Assembly (NCBI GenBank): GCA_026826555.1
Contig: JAKSZT010017954.1
Location: 2,553,825-2,617,824, forward strand
Reading direction: 5' to 3'
DNA from: Tolypeutes matacus
Lineage: Eukaryota; Chordata; Mammalia; Cingulata; Chlamyphoridae
DNA length: 64,000 nucleotides
The translations under genes were made by a program, and so were the position numbers. Each line of letters opens with the position of its first letter. Positions within the stretch are counted from its first letter, which is position 1. The notes below the pieces were generated by a model. It was given only the letters and a program-made list of their open reading frames with translations. It did not search any database and had not been told where the DNA came from. Shown one piece after another: positions 1 through 11,065 of the stretch.

Positions 1-899
1 TGGGGAGTGAGGCTCGTGGAACCCAAGAGACAGAAGAGGTTAAACATATTTATAGGGCCATAAGGAGTTAGTATCACCGCATAGGTGATTGAGATATGAT
101 ATATCATGCAGGAAAGTCCTTATGGCATAGAGAATGGCCTGGACCCCTTTGCCAGCCTACTTAGAGGCAGAACTTGGGGCCAGGCAGACTGTACTGATCC
201 GTCAGCATTGATGACGTTTCTCTGGGAGGAGAAAAAAAATTCCCTCTGATGCCTGGAGAGGAAATGACCATATGATGATGATGAGGAGGAGGAGGAACGT
301 TTGGTCATCTCCTTCATGCCCTGTTCCAAGGCATCTCAGAGCCTGGGAGTTTTGAAAAAATTATTTATTTTCCTTTATTCCGAGTGCCACTTGAACATAC
401 TTAGAATGTCTTTGTCATGGGACCTGGAAAATAAAAGCCAAGTGATGGGAGCATCTTAAATGTCTTGGGTAGTTTCCCAGCTACTCTTCTGCCTTGAGGG
501 TTTGGGGTTTGGGGCAGGCCTGGTTGATGTCTGTCTAGCTGTGAGGCCCTCTTGGCCTATGTTTCCTCATTTGAAAATTGCTTTTCATAATGATTCAGGC
601 CTACAATCCCTTATCCATGATTCTGAAATCCCCTAAGCTCTGAAAGCCCAAAGTTCTTTTCAGAGTTTGGTACCTGACCTGAACCTGTCTGAGACTATTG
701 GTAGTCATTAGGTGCCTGCCTTAGAATGGATAGTCATACGTTATGCTGCAGAAATATTACTGTGTTTGGTTAGAGGGTGTTGCCCAGACCCTAAACTTCA
801 AAATTCCAAAATACATCTGGCCCCAAGAGTTTGGGAAAAGGGATTGTGCCCTGTAGTATCTACTCCTTCTGTAGTATGTATTCCACTGTGTTGTGGGGA
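1..899. other. Non-coding sequence, no gene seen
   Basis: No ORF here looks like a protein. A short GAT/GAG triplet run lies at about 272-296. Nothing else is recognised. Confidence 0.55.
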
Positions 900-990
900 G
901 GGTTTGAATGAGATACCACATGTGTAAAAGATGAAGAACTGCATCAGGGAAATAGTATGTGCTCAATAAATGTTAGCTCTTATCCTTATT
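900..990 (+). mobile_element. MIR SINE, 3' end fragment
   Basis: The end of this stretch has the typical MIR tail words (GTGCTCAATAAATGTTAG) followed by an AT-rich run. The 5' tRNA-like part is missing. Old and diverged. Confidence 0.6.
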
Positions 991-1127
991 ATTCATTGGT
1001 TTTTGAATTACTATTCACAGGACTAGGAATGGTTAGAGAGATTAACCACCTAAGTCCAACTTCCTACATTCATTCAAGGTCATGAAGAATTATTTAAGAC
1101 CAGAAAGAATTGAAGTAGCAGCTTCGT

Positions 1128-1300
1128 GTGTAAAAGAAAGATCCAGAGACATAACTGGGTTCAAATCCTGTCCCTGCCACTTACCACCTTTATGACCCTT
1201 TACCTCTTTGCCTTACTGTCCTCATCTGTAAAATGGGGATAACAATACCCATCTCCCAAGGTTGCCCTGACAATAGAGAAGCTTAAAAAGACAGTGTATT
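1128..1300 (+). mobile_element. MIR SINE
   Basis: The MIR order is visible: a GGGTTCAAATCC B-box-like word, a 'TGCCACTTACC' block, and the core ending in 'CTCATCTGTAAAATGGGGATAA'-type sequence. Sense orientation, without the 3' tail. Confidence 0.75.
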
Positions 1301-1309
1301 AAAGTGGAT

Positions 1310-1797
1310 GGCCTCTGATGTGATGACCTGGGAAGGGCATGTCACCTCTGTGGTTTTCTTGCACAAAGTGTATGACTTCAATCTAATCATGAAAAAAGCA
1401 GCAAATTCAAATTGAGGGATGTTCTACAAAATAACTGACCAATACTCTTCAAAAGCGTCAAGTTCCTGAGACATCATGAAACACGACTAAGGAGCTGTCA
1501 TAGATTGGAGGAGACTGAGGAGCCATGGCAGCTAAATGCAAGGTGGGATCCTGGATAGGGTCCTGGGACAGAAGCAGGACAGCATGGAAAAGCTGGTGAA
1601 TCCGTATGAGTTCTGTGGAATAGTTAATAGTCTGGTACCAAGGTTAACTCCTTAGTTTTGATGATCTATCTAGGGTTATGTAAGATGTCAGTAAATATAA
1701 GGGGAGACTGGGTGAAGACTATACAGGAATGCTGTACTATTTTTGCAACTCGTCTGTAAGTCTAAAATCATCCCAAAATAAATATAATAAAAAAAGA
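1310..1797 (+). mobile_element. L1ME-like LINE, 3' UTR
   Basis: The stretch follows the L1ME-type 3' UTR pattern: 'CTTCAATCTAATCATGA', then 'ACAAAATAACTGACCA', 'TGGGATCCTGGAT', and a final CCAAAATAAATATAATAAAAAAAG tail. It is a 5'-truncated insertion with no coding part. The subfamily is inferred from memory of the consensus. Confidence 0.65.
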
Positions 1798-2080
1798 ATG
1801 TCACGTTGCTTGGCAAACTCTTAGTCAGGGGCTAAGTGAACGTGCATCCCCTCCTTCCTTGGGGCCTTTTATCCCTGGGGAAACCAGAGACCCACACAAA
1901 CAGCAGGACAAAGGAGAGAAAGTGTGAATGGTCCAGGATATATCAGAGGAGGGAGAAGGCCCTGTGCCTGCTGCTAAGAGAAGGTGCTTTTTGAAGTTAA
2001 TTTGGTTCAGCTTCCCAGCAGGATCAGGATGGAGAAGGATTTCTGTGTTAAACCCATTCATTAGTTGTAAGAGTAATAAG

Positions 2081-2124
2081 TAAGTGAATGAATGAGTGAG
2101 TGAGTGAGTGAATGAATGGATGAG
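2081..2124. repeat. (GAAT/GAGT)n simple repeat
   Basis: About eleven consecutive 4-base units alternate between GAAT and GAGT forms. Confidence 0.85.
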
Positions 2125-2289
2125 TAAACTGATGCTCCTTCTGCCTCTCTGGAAGAGGACTGTCTTCCACATGTGAATACAGTATTGGCCCAAAGAGTTG
2201 CCCCATGTCAAGCTTTCCAGGATGACTTTGGGAGAATTCAGTCTAAACATACCCTTTTGTTATGACCCCCCTCCCCCCATCTTGGATGC

Positions 2290-2770
2290 CAGTCACCTAA
2301 CCGGAAAAAAACAATTAGCTCCTTTCCTTATACTGTTTGAACATCTTAAGCTTTAAAGCTGTTTAGTCAGTGCCTCAGAATTCTCCCGGCCTCTCTCCTT
2401 GTTGCTGAGAACTTTTTGCCACAGGAAATCAGGCTCATTTTGCGGGCCGAATAGTCACTAAATATAGCCTTCCAGCACAGATATTTAAAGAGCTTTGTTG
2501 ATGATGTTATGTCTGAACAGAGAAGAGGAAGAAAATAACTTTTTTTTTTCTGGAAAGAAGAGTGACGTTACACCAGGTTTTCCGTGGGGCCCCAGGGAGC
2601 AGAGCGATGGTGGGGTGTGAACGTTTTAATTTTGTAGTTACCAGATGGACATCCTGGGGCTGTCACGAGCTCAGGGTTTGGGATTTAGATTTCTGTTGCC
2701 AGGCAGTCATCTCTTGATAATTCCTTCTTGTCGCTATTTAAAAATACCTCCTGCTCCGGACAGTGACCTT
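2290..2770. promoter_or_regulatory. Candidate enhancer-like unique block
   Basis: This interval shows no repeat pattern I recognise. It contains a perfect MEF2-type site (CTAAATATAG, 2458-2467), a second MEF2/TATA-like AT core at 2734-2746, and a CRE-like half site (TGACGTTA) near 2563. The regulatory role is only inferred from motif content; motifs of this length also occur by chance. Cross-species conservation would decide. Confidence 0.22.
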
Positions 2771-3384
2771 GGACAAGTGCGCCCTCCCTGCCCAGGCCCA
2801 GGAGAGCTGTGTCAGTGAGAGCCCCTTCTGCAGACTGGCCTGAATTGGGTCCAGGGATTCACCTACCCGGCTACCCCCCTAAGAGAGCATCGCTTTCTCC
2901 TAGCATCACTCTCACCCGAGAGCAAGGTGACAAAGGCAGAAGACGTCGGAGTGGGCTTGGGCCCTGGGATTTTTGAAAAGTGAACTGCAGGTACAGGGAG
3001 CAGGAAACAGTTCATGGCTCAGAGAGACAGGTCTGGGCTGAAATTCCACTCACGCTGTTCCCAGGGGCATCCTGGGGCCTTCCGGGGGGGGCAGTTTCTC
3101 ACCTGCTCTCCTCTGCCTCCACATCGGGCTCATTGGGGGCTCAGGATAATGGCAAGAGAGTATAAAGCAGGATGATACTGTTTTTGTTTCTCAAATGTCT
3201 CTTCTAGAATATAAATAGGACTTTCCTGGGAGTTCTTCTGAACTTTTGGTGGGGATGGGGTGGGGAGGGAGCTGAATTTGTATCTCTTTGGGAAAGAAAC
3301 TTAAGTAGCTCTTTCTATAAGAAGCTCTGCACAGTAAACTCTTAGTCTTTGAATGCCTAAAGATGTCTCCATCTCACCATCTTT
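2771..3384. other. Non-coding sequence, nothing recognised
   Basis: Mixed composition without a clear repeat or exon. Short ORFs here have no protein-like features. Confidence 0.5.
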
Positions 3385-3973
3385 TTTGTTTTCTCCTGTT
3401 ATAACCAAGGTTTTATTGATACTTGTTTGTTGATCAGTACACAAATATCATGAATGATTACTACTAATATTTAGGAGCCAAAAGCAACGTAGTTGTAATA
3501 CTTTGCTAAAGAGTTCCTCAACTGATGTTCCAGCTTCAAGTTTGGAGACAATTTATCCACAAGTAGAGGACATTAGAGCCCAGAATCTTAAAATATTGCT
3601 ACCTCTAAGCCTTTTGTGGGGAATGTCTTGGTAACACAGGATGTGGTACCTTACCCATTATATCTATGACACACTAACAGGTACAGGGAAATTATGTACT
3701 TTGCCTATCTATTAGCACAGTTAGTATACAATTCTGATAGGAAGACTAAAGATCATATAAAAGACACAGAGACACGATATTAGGGAGGAAACACAAATAT
3801 AAAAGATAGGTAATTTAAAATGCTTGGTTATGATTATCATATGGGTTATGTGTCATTTTAGATTTTTTATAGTGCCCTTCACAGTCTAAGAATGCTAAGT
3901 TTACATCAAACAAAGCATCCCTTAATCCATCATTCTACTAATTTCTGGTTTTACTGAAATTAAGTAACCAGCA
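3385..3973 (-). other. 3'UTR-like AT-rich block on the minus strand
   Basis: Read on the minus strand, the block resembles a messenger 3'UTR. It is AT-rich and free of known repeats, and has an AATAAA signal at 3412-3417. About 25 bases further along that strand comes a short A-run (3382-3387). It could be the tail of a processed pseudogene or a real terminal exon. The upstream part is lost in the adjoining assembly gap, so no coding sequence can be tied to it. A chance resemblance is also possible. Confidence 0.25.
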
Positions 3974-4373
3974 NNNNNNNNNNNNNNNNNNNNNNNNNNN
4001 NNNNNNNNNNNNNNNNNNNNNNNNNNNNNNNNNNNNNNNNNNNNNNNNNNNNNNNNNNNNNNNNNNNNNNNNNNNNNNNNNNNNNNNNNNNNNNNNNNNN
4101 NNNNNNNNNNNNNNNNNNNNNNNNNNNNNNNNNNNNNNNNNNNNNNNNNNNNNNNNNNNNNNNNNNNNNNNNNNNNNNNNNNNNNNNNNNNNNNNNNNNN
4201 NNNNNNNNNNNNNNNNNNNNNNNNNNNNNNNNNNNNNNNNNNNNNNNNNNNNNNNNNNNNNNNNNNNNNNNNNNNNNNNNNNNNNNNNNNNNNNNNNNNN
4301 NNNNNNNNNNNNNNNNNNNNNNNNNNNNNNNNNNNNNNNNNNNNNNNNNNNNNNNNNNNNNNNNNNNNNNNNN
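3974..4373. other. Assembly gap, 400 N
   Basis: Exactly 400 undetermined bases. ORFs drawn across this gap have no meaning. Confidence 0.99.
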
Positions 4374-5050
4374 GTGGGTGGGATGATCCTGCCTGCAGAT
4401 GCAGGCCCTCTCCATTCCCTGGGAGGGCCATTTCCCATCGTTGTCTCCTCACCAGGTGACTTGGATGAGTCCATTGAGCTGTAGGGTAGGAGTTGCAGTT
4501 CCACCTAGATTTCCTGCACACCTGGCACATAGGTAGATGGAAGTATACCTAAGAAACTCCAGCATCACATGTAGGTTTGAATTGTGTCTTTTGTAATTCT
4601 TGTCTGTGAGATCCTCTTTGGTGGGGATTGTATTTTAATGGGGTCCTGCATGTGCTCTGTGTTATGTAATTTGATGGTTGTCCCTCCTGGGCCCTACAGG
4701 GTCCAGTGGTTCAAGTAAGGGAGTTGGGGCCACTGACTTCATGTGCATCAAGATCTGCATCTGAGCTCCTTGCCAAACTGCCCACCACAGGCCTTTGGAG
4801 AGACTAGAGAGAAGCCTGAGAGTTGTGTCAAGCTCCCACACAACTCCCTTACTGCATACGTCTAGTTTGCTTTCTCTGTAGTAAGTGGGTTCAACTCCCA
4901 TTCGCTGCACTGGCTTTCTGTAACCTGCAGATGCTTACAAGCTCCTCTACATGTTAGATATATTTTTTCAAAATGTTAGCGTGTCTACATATTTTTAGCA
5001 TGTCTACATATTTATAAGGTCTTCTGTATGACAACTGAGTCTGCTATCTT
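4374..5050. other. Non-coding sequence, nothing recognised
   Basis: No exon signals or clear repeat. The 82-codon minus-strand ORF at 4662-4910 shows no recognisable domain. Confidence 0.45.
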
Positions 5051-5061
5051 TACCATAACTC

Positions 5062-5165
5062 TTTTTTTTTTTTTTTTTTTTTTTTACCGGGAGGTCCCGG
5101 GGATCGAACCCAGGTCCCTCCATATGGGAGACGGACGCCCAACCATTTAACCACATCCGTCCCCC
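5062..5165 (-). mobile_element. DAS-type tRNA-derived SINE (monomer)
   Basis: Minus-strand copy with its A-tail seen as a T-run from about 5062 to 5085. The tRNA-like body follows, including the complement of a perfect B box. It is flanked by TSDs TACCATAACTC (5051-5061) and TACCACAACTC (5166-5176), which differ at one base. DAS SINEs are typical of Xenarthra. The long tail and near-perfect TSD suggest a fairly recent insertion. Confidence 0.92.
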
Positions 5166-5199
5166 TACCACAACTCTTAACTCCCTACTACTCATCTTC

Positions 5200-5612
5200 T
5201 GCCAAAGTAGCCAGAGAGATCTTTAAAAAGCATAAATCAGATCACTTCACTGCTCTGCTTAAAATTCCCCAGTGGCTTCCTATTTGATTAGGAAAAAACC
5301 CACCTTCATTCAGTGAACTATAAGATCTTCTACCAGCTGCCTTTCGCCCTTGCCAGTGTCATCTTGCTCACTGTGCTTCGGCTTCATTGGCCTTTCTGCC
5401 ACTCTCGTCACTCCATCTTAGAACCTTTGCATCCTGCTGACCCCCCTACCTACAGCGCCCCTCCCACATCCCTGGGGGGCTGACTCCTTATTGTCCGTTC
5501 TCAGCCTGGGGGGCTTCCTCTGACTTCTCAAAGAAGCCATTCCCTACTCTCTATGTCACCAGCTCCTTGTATTTTCTTTATGACACGTCTCACTTGAGGG
5601 CAGGGGTCCTGT
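5200..5612 (+). mobile_element. L2 LINE, 3' part
   Basis: The L2 3' order is clear: 'CATAAATCAGATCACTTCACT', 'AATTCCCCAGTGGCTTCC', the 'CTTTGCATCCTGCTG' block, then the 'TATGACACGTCTCACTTGAG' end. Highly diverged, with many indels. Confidence 0.7.
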
Positions 5613-6484
5613 TGTCTTGCTTGGCTTGTCCCACAGAGGTCTGTCAGGGTTCTGGATAAAAGTGGTTTGGTTGGGATACCCAGTCAAGGAGAAGACCTGC
5701 CCTTGGCAGCATTCATCATGCAACAGATGAGTTTCCCAGGTGTCCATAGCGCCAGGTGCCAGAGTCAGGTGTAACTCCAACTTGGTTGCTGCCTGCAGGC
5801 TACTCCCAGAGCTGAGGGGGAGCGGACAGTTTGTGTCGTAGCCATGGGAGTGGAGGGTGCCAGAGAGGGTGGTGAGAGCCCAGCCAGGCAGGACCAACTG
5901 TCTCCTTCTGTGCTAACAGTGGGGCCTGCGGTGCTTCTAAAGGGGACAGCTGTGCAGAAGATAAGCTCCCCGCAGACTGGGGAGCTGAGGCCGGTGGGCC
6001 TGGAGGACGGGTGGGGTGTAGCTGAGGGGGAGAGGGGTTGAAAAGCCTGAAGAAACAGTGACCACTCGACAGCAGAGGCCGCCGACTGGCGTCCCAAGGG
6101 CTGGATCGTTTTGTGGACTTGTTTTGTTTGGCCCACACAGTGGCTTTTTAAAAATTGGAACTTTATGTCTTTATATGGAGAATGCTTTTTCCTTCACCAC
6201 ACTCCTCACTGTTTCCACTTTTCATTCTCCACCCTAACCTGCCTAAACACACTTACACAGGGCAGAACCCCTGCCCTGTCCTTTGAAAAGCCAGGAGAAT
6301 CCACTGAAAAAGTCTTAGAACTAACTAGCACATTCAGTATAAGGAATAAAAATGTTGGGAGTGAGATAGGTATATAAAAACCAAGAGTATATTTTCCTCT
6401 ATTTCAGCAACTGGCTTGAAAATATAATAGAAAACAGGTACTGTTCACCGAAGCAAGACCATCAAATACCTTTTTAATAATCTG
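5613..6484. other. Non-coding sequence with a GC-richer patch
   Basis: Several overlapping short ORFs on both strands (5765-6136 and others) reflect a stop-poor composition. No domain, exon boundary or repeat is recognised. Confidence 0.45.
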
Positions 6485-6489
6485 TAAAA

Positions 6490-6850
6490 TCTCAAAAATT
6501 GTTTACCAAGTGCTGGCTATGTATTTTTTTTTAATTAAAAATTTTTAAATGTATTTAAATTTTTGAACAGATAATGCATTCACTTTGTTCAAAATTAAAA
6601 AAAAAAAGACAAGTTTTCCTCCCACTTCTGTCCCTCTACTGCCTAGTTCCTACTCCAAGAGTGAGAACTACCATTTCTTGTTTTGTCCACCAGATATTTA
6701 AATTCGCATACAAGCAAATAGGGAGGTATTGAAATATCACACAGCCCCCCTTTATACAAATGATTATTCAGAATCTTGCCTTTTCACTTAACAAAATTCC
6801 TTGGCAATCTTTTCATACCTTTTACAGGTGAATAGTAAAAATACAGATTT
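6490..6850 (-). mobile_element. Old LINE fragment (probably L1M), antisense
   Basis: Words such as TTTTGAACAGATAATGCATTCAC, a block of CCTCCCACTTCTGTCCC and 'CTTTTCACTTAACAAAATTCCTTGG' recur in antisense old LINE 3' regions of mammals. The exact family is uncertain. Confidence 0.4.
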
Positions 6851-6854
6851 TAGA

Positions 6855-7095
6855 TAAGACCTTGGGCTCCAGAGAAAAAATTGCCTAGGTTTGGAACTCG
6901 GTTCTACCACTTATGTCCTTGAATTAGTTACATCATCTCTCTGGGCCCCAGTTTCTTTATGTATAAATGGGAATAATAGGTACCTATTTACAATGTTGCA
7001 AGAATTTAGTGAGATGATGCTTATGAAGTGCTCAGAATAACAGTGTCTGGCATCTCTGAGCCCTCTGCTAGTTGCTTTGCTTATTCTTATTATAA
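6855..7095 (+). mobile_element. MIR SINE
   Basis: Core visible as 'GGAACTCGGTTCTACCACTTATG', 'CTCTGGGCCCCAGTTTC' and 'AATGGGAATAATAGGTACC', followed by 'AGTGAGATGATGCTTATGAAGTGCTCA'. Nearly full-length sense copy. Confidence 0.75.
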
Positions 7096-7099
7096 TGAT

Positions 7100-7990
7100 G
7101 CCTCCTCTAAATGAAAGGTAGGGTAAAGAGATAAAGAGCGACTAGGAGGGAGGATTTTAGATAGTGTGATCCTGATGGAAATCATGAAACTTTACTGAGA
7201 AAGATAAAGCGGATGAATTAATGGAGAAACATACTTTGTTTTGGGATGGAAACTATGGAATTTGTAACGATGTCAGCTCTTCCTGGTATAATTTATACTT
7301 ATCCCATTTGTAGTCTCAACTCCAATAGGATTTATTTTGGAATATTTGCTAAATTGTCCTAAAATCTATCTGGAAGTGAGACTAACTTAAAAATCGTGAG
7401 GAGAATGATTAAATTGTAATCATTAAAGCTGCAATTGAAGTAATGGCTCAAGAATAAACAGATTAGTAAAACAGAACAAATAGCCCAGAAACATACTTCC
7501 TTACACATGTAAATTAATTATATGGCTTACGGTGGCCTCAGAAGTCACCGAGGAATGGAAAGGTCATTTGGTAAATTAGGTGAGGCTAATGTGGTTAGCT
7601 GTTTGGGGTGGGTGAATCTTCACCTCACACTGCATGCCTAAATAAGTTCCAGATAGCATAAACAGTTAAATTTGAAGGGGGTAGAAATCAAACCATTAAA
7701 ACAAACAAACTTTGAGGTAGGTAGAAGGAAACATTTTGGGATAGGAGAGGACTTCTGAGTTTTCAAGCAGTCAAGGTTAAAACATAGTGAAATAACATTG
7801 ATTTCTGTGATCACAAAGAGTTAAAGGGTCCATGTCAAAGCACAAAAAAAGGGTTTCAGTTCACATAGCAGATGAGCTACATACTTGCCTTTTAGCAAGA
7901 TTGACTACAATTATTATTATTGTAATAATAAAAATGATAAAGACCCAAACGGACAAAGAGAATAAGAGAGGATCACCATCAAATAAGATA
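7100..7990 (+). mobile_element. Highly decayed L1 ORF2 region
   Basis: Faint similarity to the 3' half of L1 ORF2, sense strand: a block like 'CACACTGCATGCCTAAATAAGTTCCAG' followed by an A-rich stretch. All frames are broken by stops. Assignment is tentative. Confidence 0.35.
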
Positions 7991-8525
7991 TTTCAATAAA
8001 TTTTGGGAAGATGCAATGGGATGTTGACAGATGAGCGCTAATGGGCTCTGCTGGGCCCAGAGAGGCTGGAGCTTAAAGACATTGCCTTGGGGTGGGGGAG
8101 GCAGGAAGGAAATCAGATGGAGAGGAAGGGAGTCTGGGAGAATTGGCAAACGCCCCCATGCACCCACCCATTCCAGCAGACAGGCATTTATTCTGCAGCT
8201 GTGGACCACACTGGAGAAACTGACGTGGAGGAGCTTCTACCTCAGAGACTCCATGAGGCAGAGGATGGGGTGTGGCAGCTGCTGAAGGTAGGGGATTAAA
8301 TGAGAGTCTGGAACCTTTTCTCCATCCAGAGGAGCCCAGTGCAGGTAGCTGAACATCTACCTTCCCAGTGGACAGTTAGAACATGCTGCTCTGGAGAAAC
8401 CTAAGGACCTCGGAGAAAAACCCTGCTCAGCCTGACGTTTGGAAGTCCCCAGAAGAGGTCTGACTCCTTGCATACTGTCCCTAAAATGGCATTTTCCAGT
8501 TGATGAGCTCCACCATGCACATGGA
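7991..8525. other. Non-coding sequence, nothing recognised
   Basis: Two overlapping plus-strand ORFs of 70-84 codons carry no recognisable motif. Confidence 0.45.
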
Positions 8526-8529
8526 ACTT

Positions 8530-9960
8530 CCAGATAACTTTTCAGAGCCCAACTGCTAACATAAACAGCGAACCAAGGACTGGTTGATATATAAGGAAAG
8601 TCAAGTCTCTAGCAAGAACAAAAGAACTAAAGTAAACAATTAGGGAAGAAAAATCTGCAAGAAACAAAGACAATGAAAGTTCAGAAGAAAACTTCAGAAA
8701 CTTCTGACTAGTACTCTCACAGAGTTCAAGAGGATAGTACATCATAAAACAAAAATAAGCTGAAAAGAACTAAAATTTTATTAGATGGTATAGGAGATGG
8801 AGTTAAGGAAATCTCTCAGAAAGTAGAAAAAAAGGACAAGGAGTTGGAAAATACCGATAAAAGGTAAGAGACATAGAAACTCAATCCAGAAGGCTCAATA
8901 TTGGATTACTTGGAGATCCAGAAAGAGAAAACAGGCAACAAAGGGGAAGAAATTAAAGAAATAGTATAAGGAAATTTCCTAGAACTGAGGAACACATCAG
9001 CAGACCCAGCACAATAAATGACATGACACACCCAGGCACAGCATTGTGAAATTTTAGAATGCCAGAGTTAAAGAGGGCACTCTACATGCTTCCAGAGAGG
9101 AGTAATGGACTCAAGCCAAGGAATAAGAATCAGAACTGCACTGAAGTTTTCAGTAGCAACACTGGATGCTAGGTGTCACTTGCTTTCAGGCATTCTGGGG
9201 GAAAATAGTTTTCAATCTATTATTTCATACCCAGCTAAATTATTAATAAAGCATGAGTGCAGAACAAGGATATTTTCAGATAATCTCGGATGCAGAATGT
9301 TTCTCCCCATGAATCTTTTTTTTTCCAACCAGAACAAAAGGAAGAGATCCATGGGATCCAGTAAAAATGGATCCAGTACAGGCAAGGGTGAAGGGCCCAG
9401 AGGAAGTGCCTCCTGGAAATAAAGGGCCCCAAAGAGCATCCTATATAATAGAGCATTAGGAAAAAGTTGAGGATCTGTATGTGGAAAGTTGTGCAAGTAT
9501 GATAACAAAGGGATTAACTACAAAAAAAGCAAAAAGTTGAACAAGAGTAGAAGTGTAATCGTAGTTTTCCATTTGGCTCTGTGCTGAATGACATTTACAT
9601 AGTGATAAACACTGGTTATTTAACTAAAATATTTATAACTATATTGAGAAGATGGGAAAGAGGAGGTGGTAGGATGTCTAATTATATCTTATTTGTCATA
9701 ATAGGAATTCATTAGATCATGTTTAACAATAGTAAATACAAAAATAATAGTATATTAGTTGGAAATACAGAGTTTATTACTACTTAGTAGGAGTGAAAAG
9801 AGATAAAAAGTGAGATGGCTTCAGAAGAGTAGAATCAGGGGGTGGGAAGTAGGGACAGACTACTGGTTGCTTATTAAAACCTGTCCTTATGACCCGATTT
9901 TTAAGCTGTATCCATGTATGATTTTGATGATTTTCATTAAAACATTAAAATTAGTAAAAG
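8530..9960 (+). mobile_element. HAL1-like LINE (ORF1-type region and 3' UTR), decayed
   Basis: The order of A-rich blocks matches the ORF1-type region of HAL1/L1 elements: 'TTGGAGATCCAGAAAGAGAAAAC', 'TTTCCTAGAACTGAGGAACACATC', 'GTGAAATTTTAGAATGCCAGAG', 'GCAACACTGGATGCTAGG', then 'CATACCCAGCTAAATTATTAA'. An AT-rich 3' UTR follows to about 9960. ORF1 encodes the RNA-binding chaperone protein of L1; every frame here is interrupted. The longest open stretch (9105-9422) is a relic, not a gene. Confidence 0.6.
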
Positions 9961-10381
9961 GATAAAATCGTAGAAATTACAAAAAAGAGAGAGACTATAT
10001 TTTAAAAAAACATGATAAAGAGTAAATATTCTTATAAATCACTTTCACAAGTGATTTATAAAAACACACTTTCAGTAGATACTGAGCATGAGTATAATAG
10101 ATGATTCACAAAGAAAGAAAAAAATTTCTTATACCTAAGAGAAATTAGTAAGAAAAAATACAAATTAAAATTAATACAGTAAGATAATTTTACATTTTTT
10201 GGGTAATGACAAAATGACAAAATACAAAGGAGCCACTCTTTTATGCTGCTGCTGAAAGTACAAATGTGTATGATTTTTTTAAAAAACGATTTGGCCTGAT
10301 GTGCGAAGAATCTTGAAACTATGGGTAATCTTTGAATTAATAATCGAACTTACACAACTCTATCCTAAGAAAATAACTTGA

Positions 10382-10500
10382 TTTGTTATTTATTTATTTA
10401 TTTCTCCCTACCCCCTCATTGTTTCCACTTCCTGTGTCTGTTCGTCTTTGTTTCTTAGGAGGCACTGGGCACTGAACCCAGGACCTCCGGTGTGGGAGAG
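10382..10500 (-). mobile_element. DAS SINE, 5'-truncated
   Basis: Antisense copy with a TTTA-rich tail at 10388-10403, an 'AGGAGGCACTGGGCACTGAACCCAGGACCTCC' B-box region and a lost 5' end. TSD AGAAAATAACTTGA is perfect at 10368-10381 and 10501-10514. Confidence 0.92.
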
Positions 10501-10683
10501 AGAAAATAACTTGAAACATAGGAAACCCCCTTACATGAAAAGGTGTTTATCACAGTGTTAGAATAACAGGAAAAACTTGTAAACAACCTAAGCATTCAGC
10601 AGGAGGTAGAAGAGTAATTTCTGCTACCACCAGTGCTTTGAGAAAAGCCTAGCACATACTGGGCACAAAATAAGCGGTTGTTG

Positions 10684-11053
10684 GGAAGCGGATGTGGCTC
10701 AAGCGATTGGGCTTCTGCCTTACCACATGGGAGGTCCCGGGTTCGGTTCCCAGTGCCTCCTGGAGAAGGTGAGCTGGCGTGGTGGGCAGGTGCGGCGAGC
10801 TGACGCAACAAGATGACACAACAAAAGAGACACAAAGAGCAAAGACAATGAGAGACACAACAAACCAGGGAGTGAGGTGGGTCAGGGGATTGGGCACCTC
10901 TTTCCCACATGGGAGGTCCCGGGTTTGGTTCCCGGTGCCTCCTAAAGAGAAGCTGATCAGACACAGAGAGCAGACAGCGAATGGACACAGAGAGCAGACA
11001 GCGACCACAAACAACAAGGGGGTGGGGTGGACAAATAAATAAGTAAATCAGTA
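10684..11053 (+). mobile_element. DAS-III-type dimeric SINE
   Basis: Two tRNA-like units in tandem share 'CACATGGGAGGTCCCGGGTT' (about 10725 and 10910). Unit 1 has a perfect A box (TGGCTCAAGCG, 10695-10705) and a one-mismatch B box (10740-10750). The tail is AAATAAATAAGTAAAT-like. TSDs AGCGGTTGTTG (10673-10683) and about AGCCAGTTGTTG (11054-11065) bound it. DAS SINEs depend on L1 enzymes for movement. Confidence 0.9.
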
Positions 11054-11065
11054 GAGCCAGTTGTT

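Noticed and set aside
3922..4530. Minus-strand ORFs of 151-202 codons
   Set aside because: They run through the 400-base N gap, so most of their length is undetermined and not evidence of coding.
10649..11042. Overlapping ORFs of 87-130 codons
   Set aside because: They are translations of the dimeric DAS SINE at 10684-11053.
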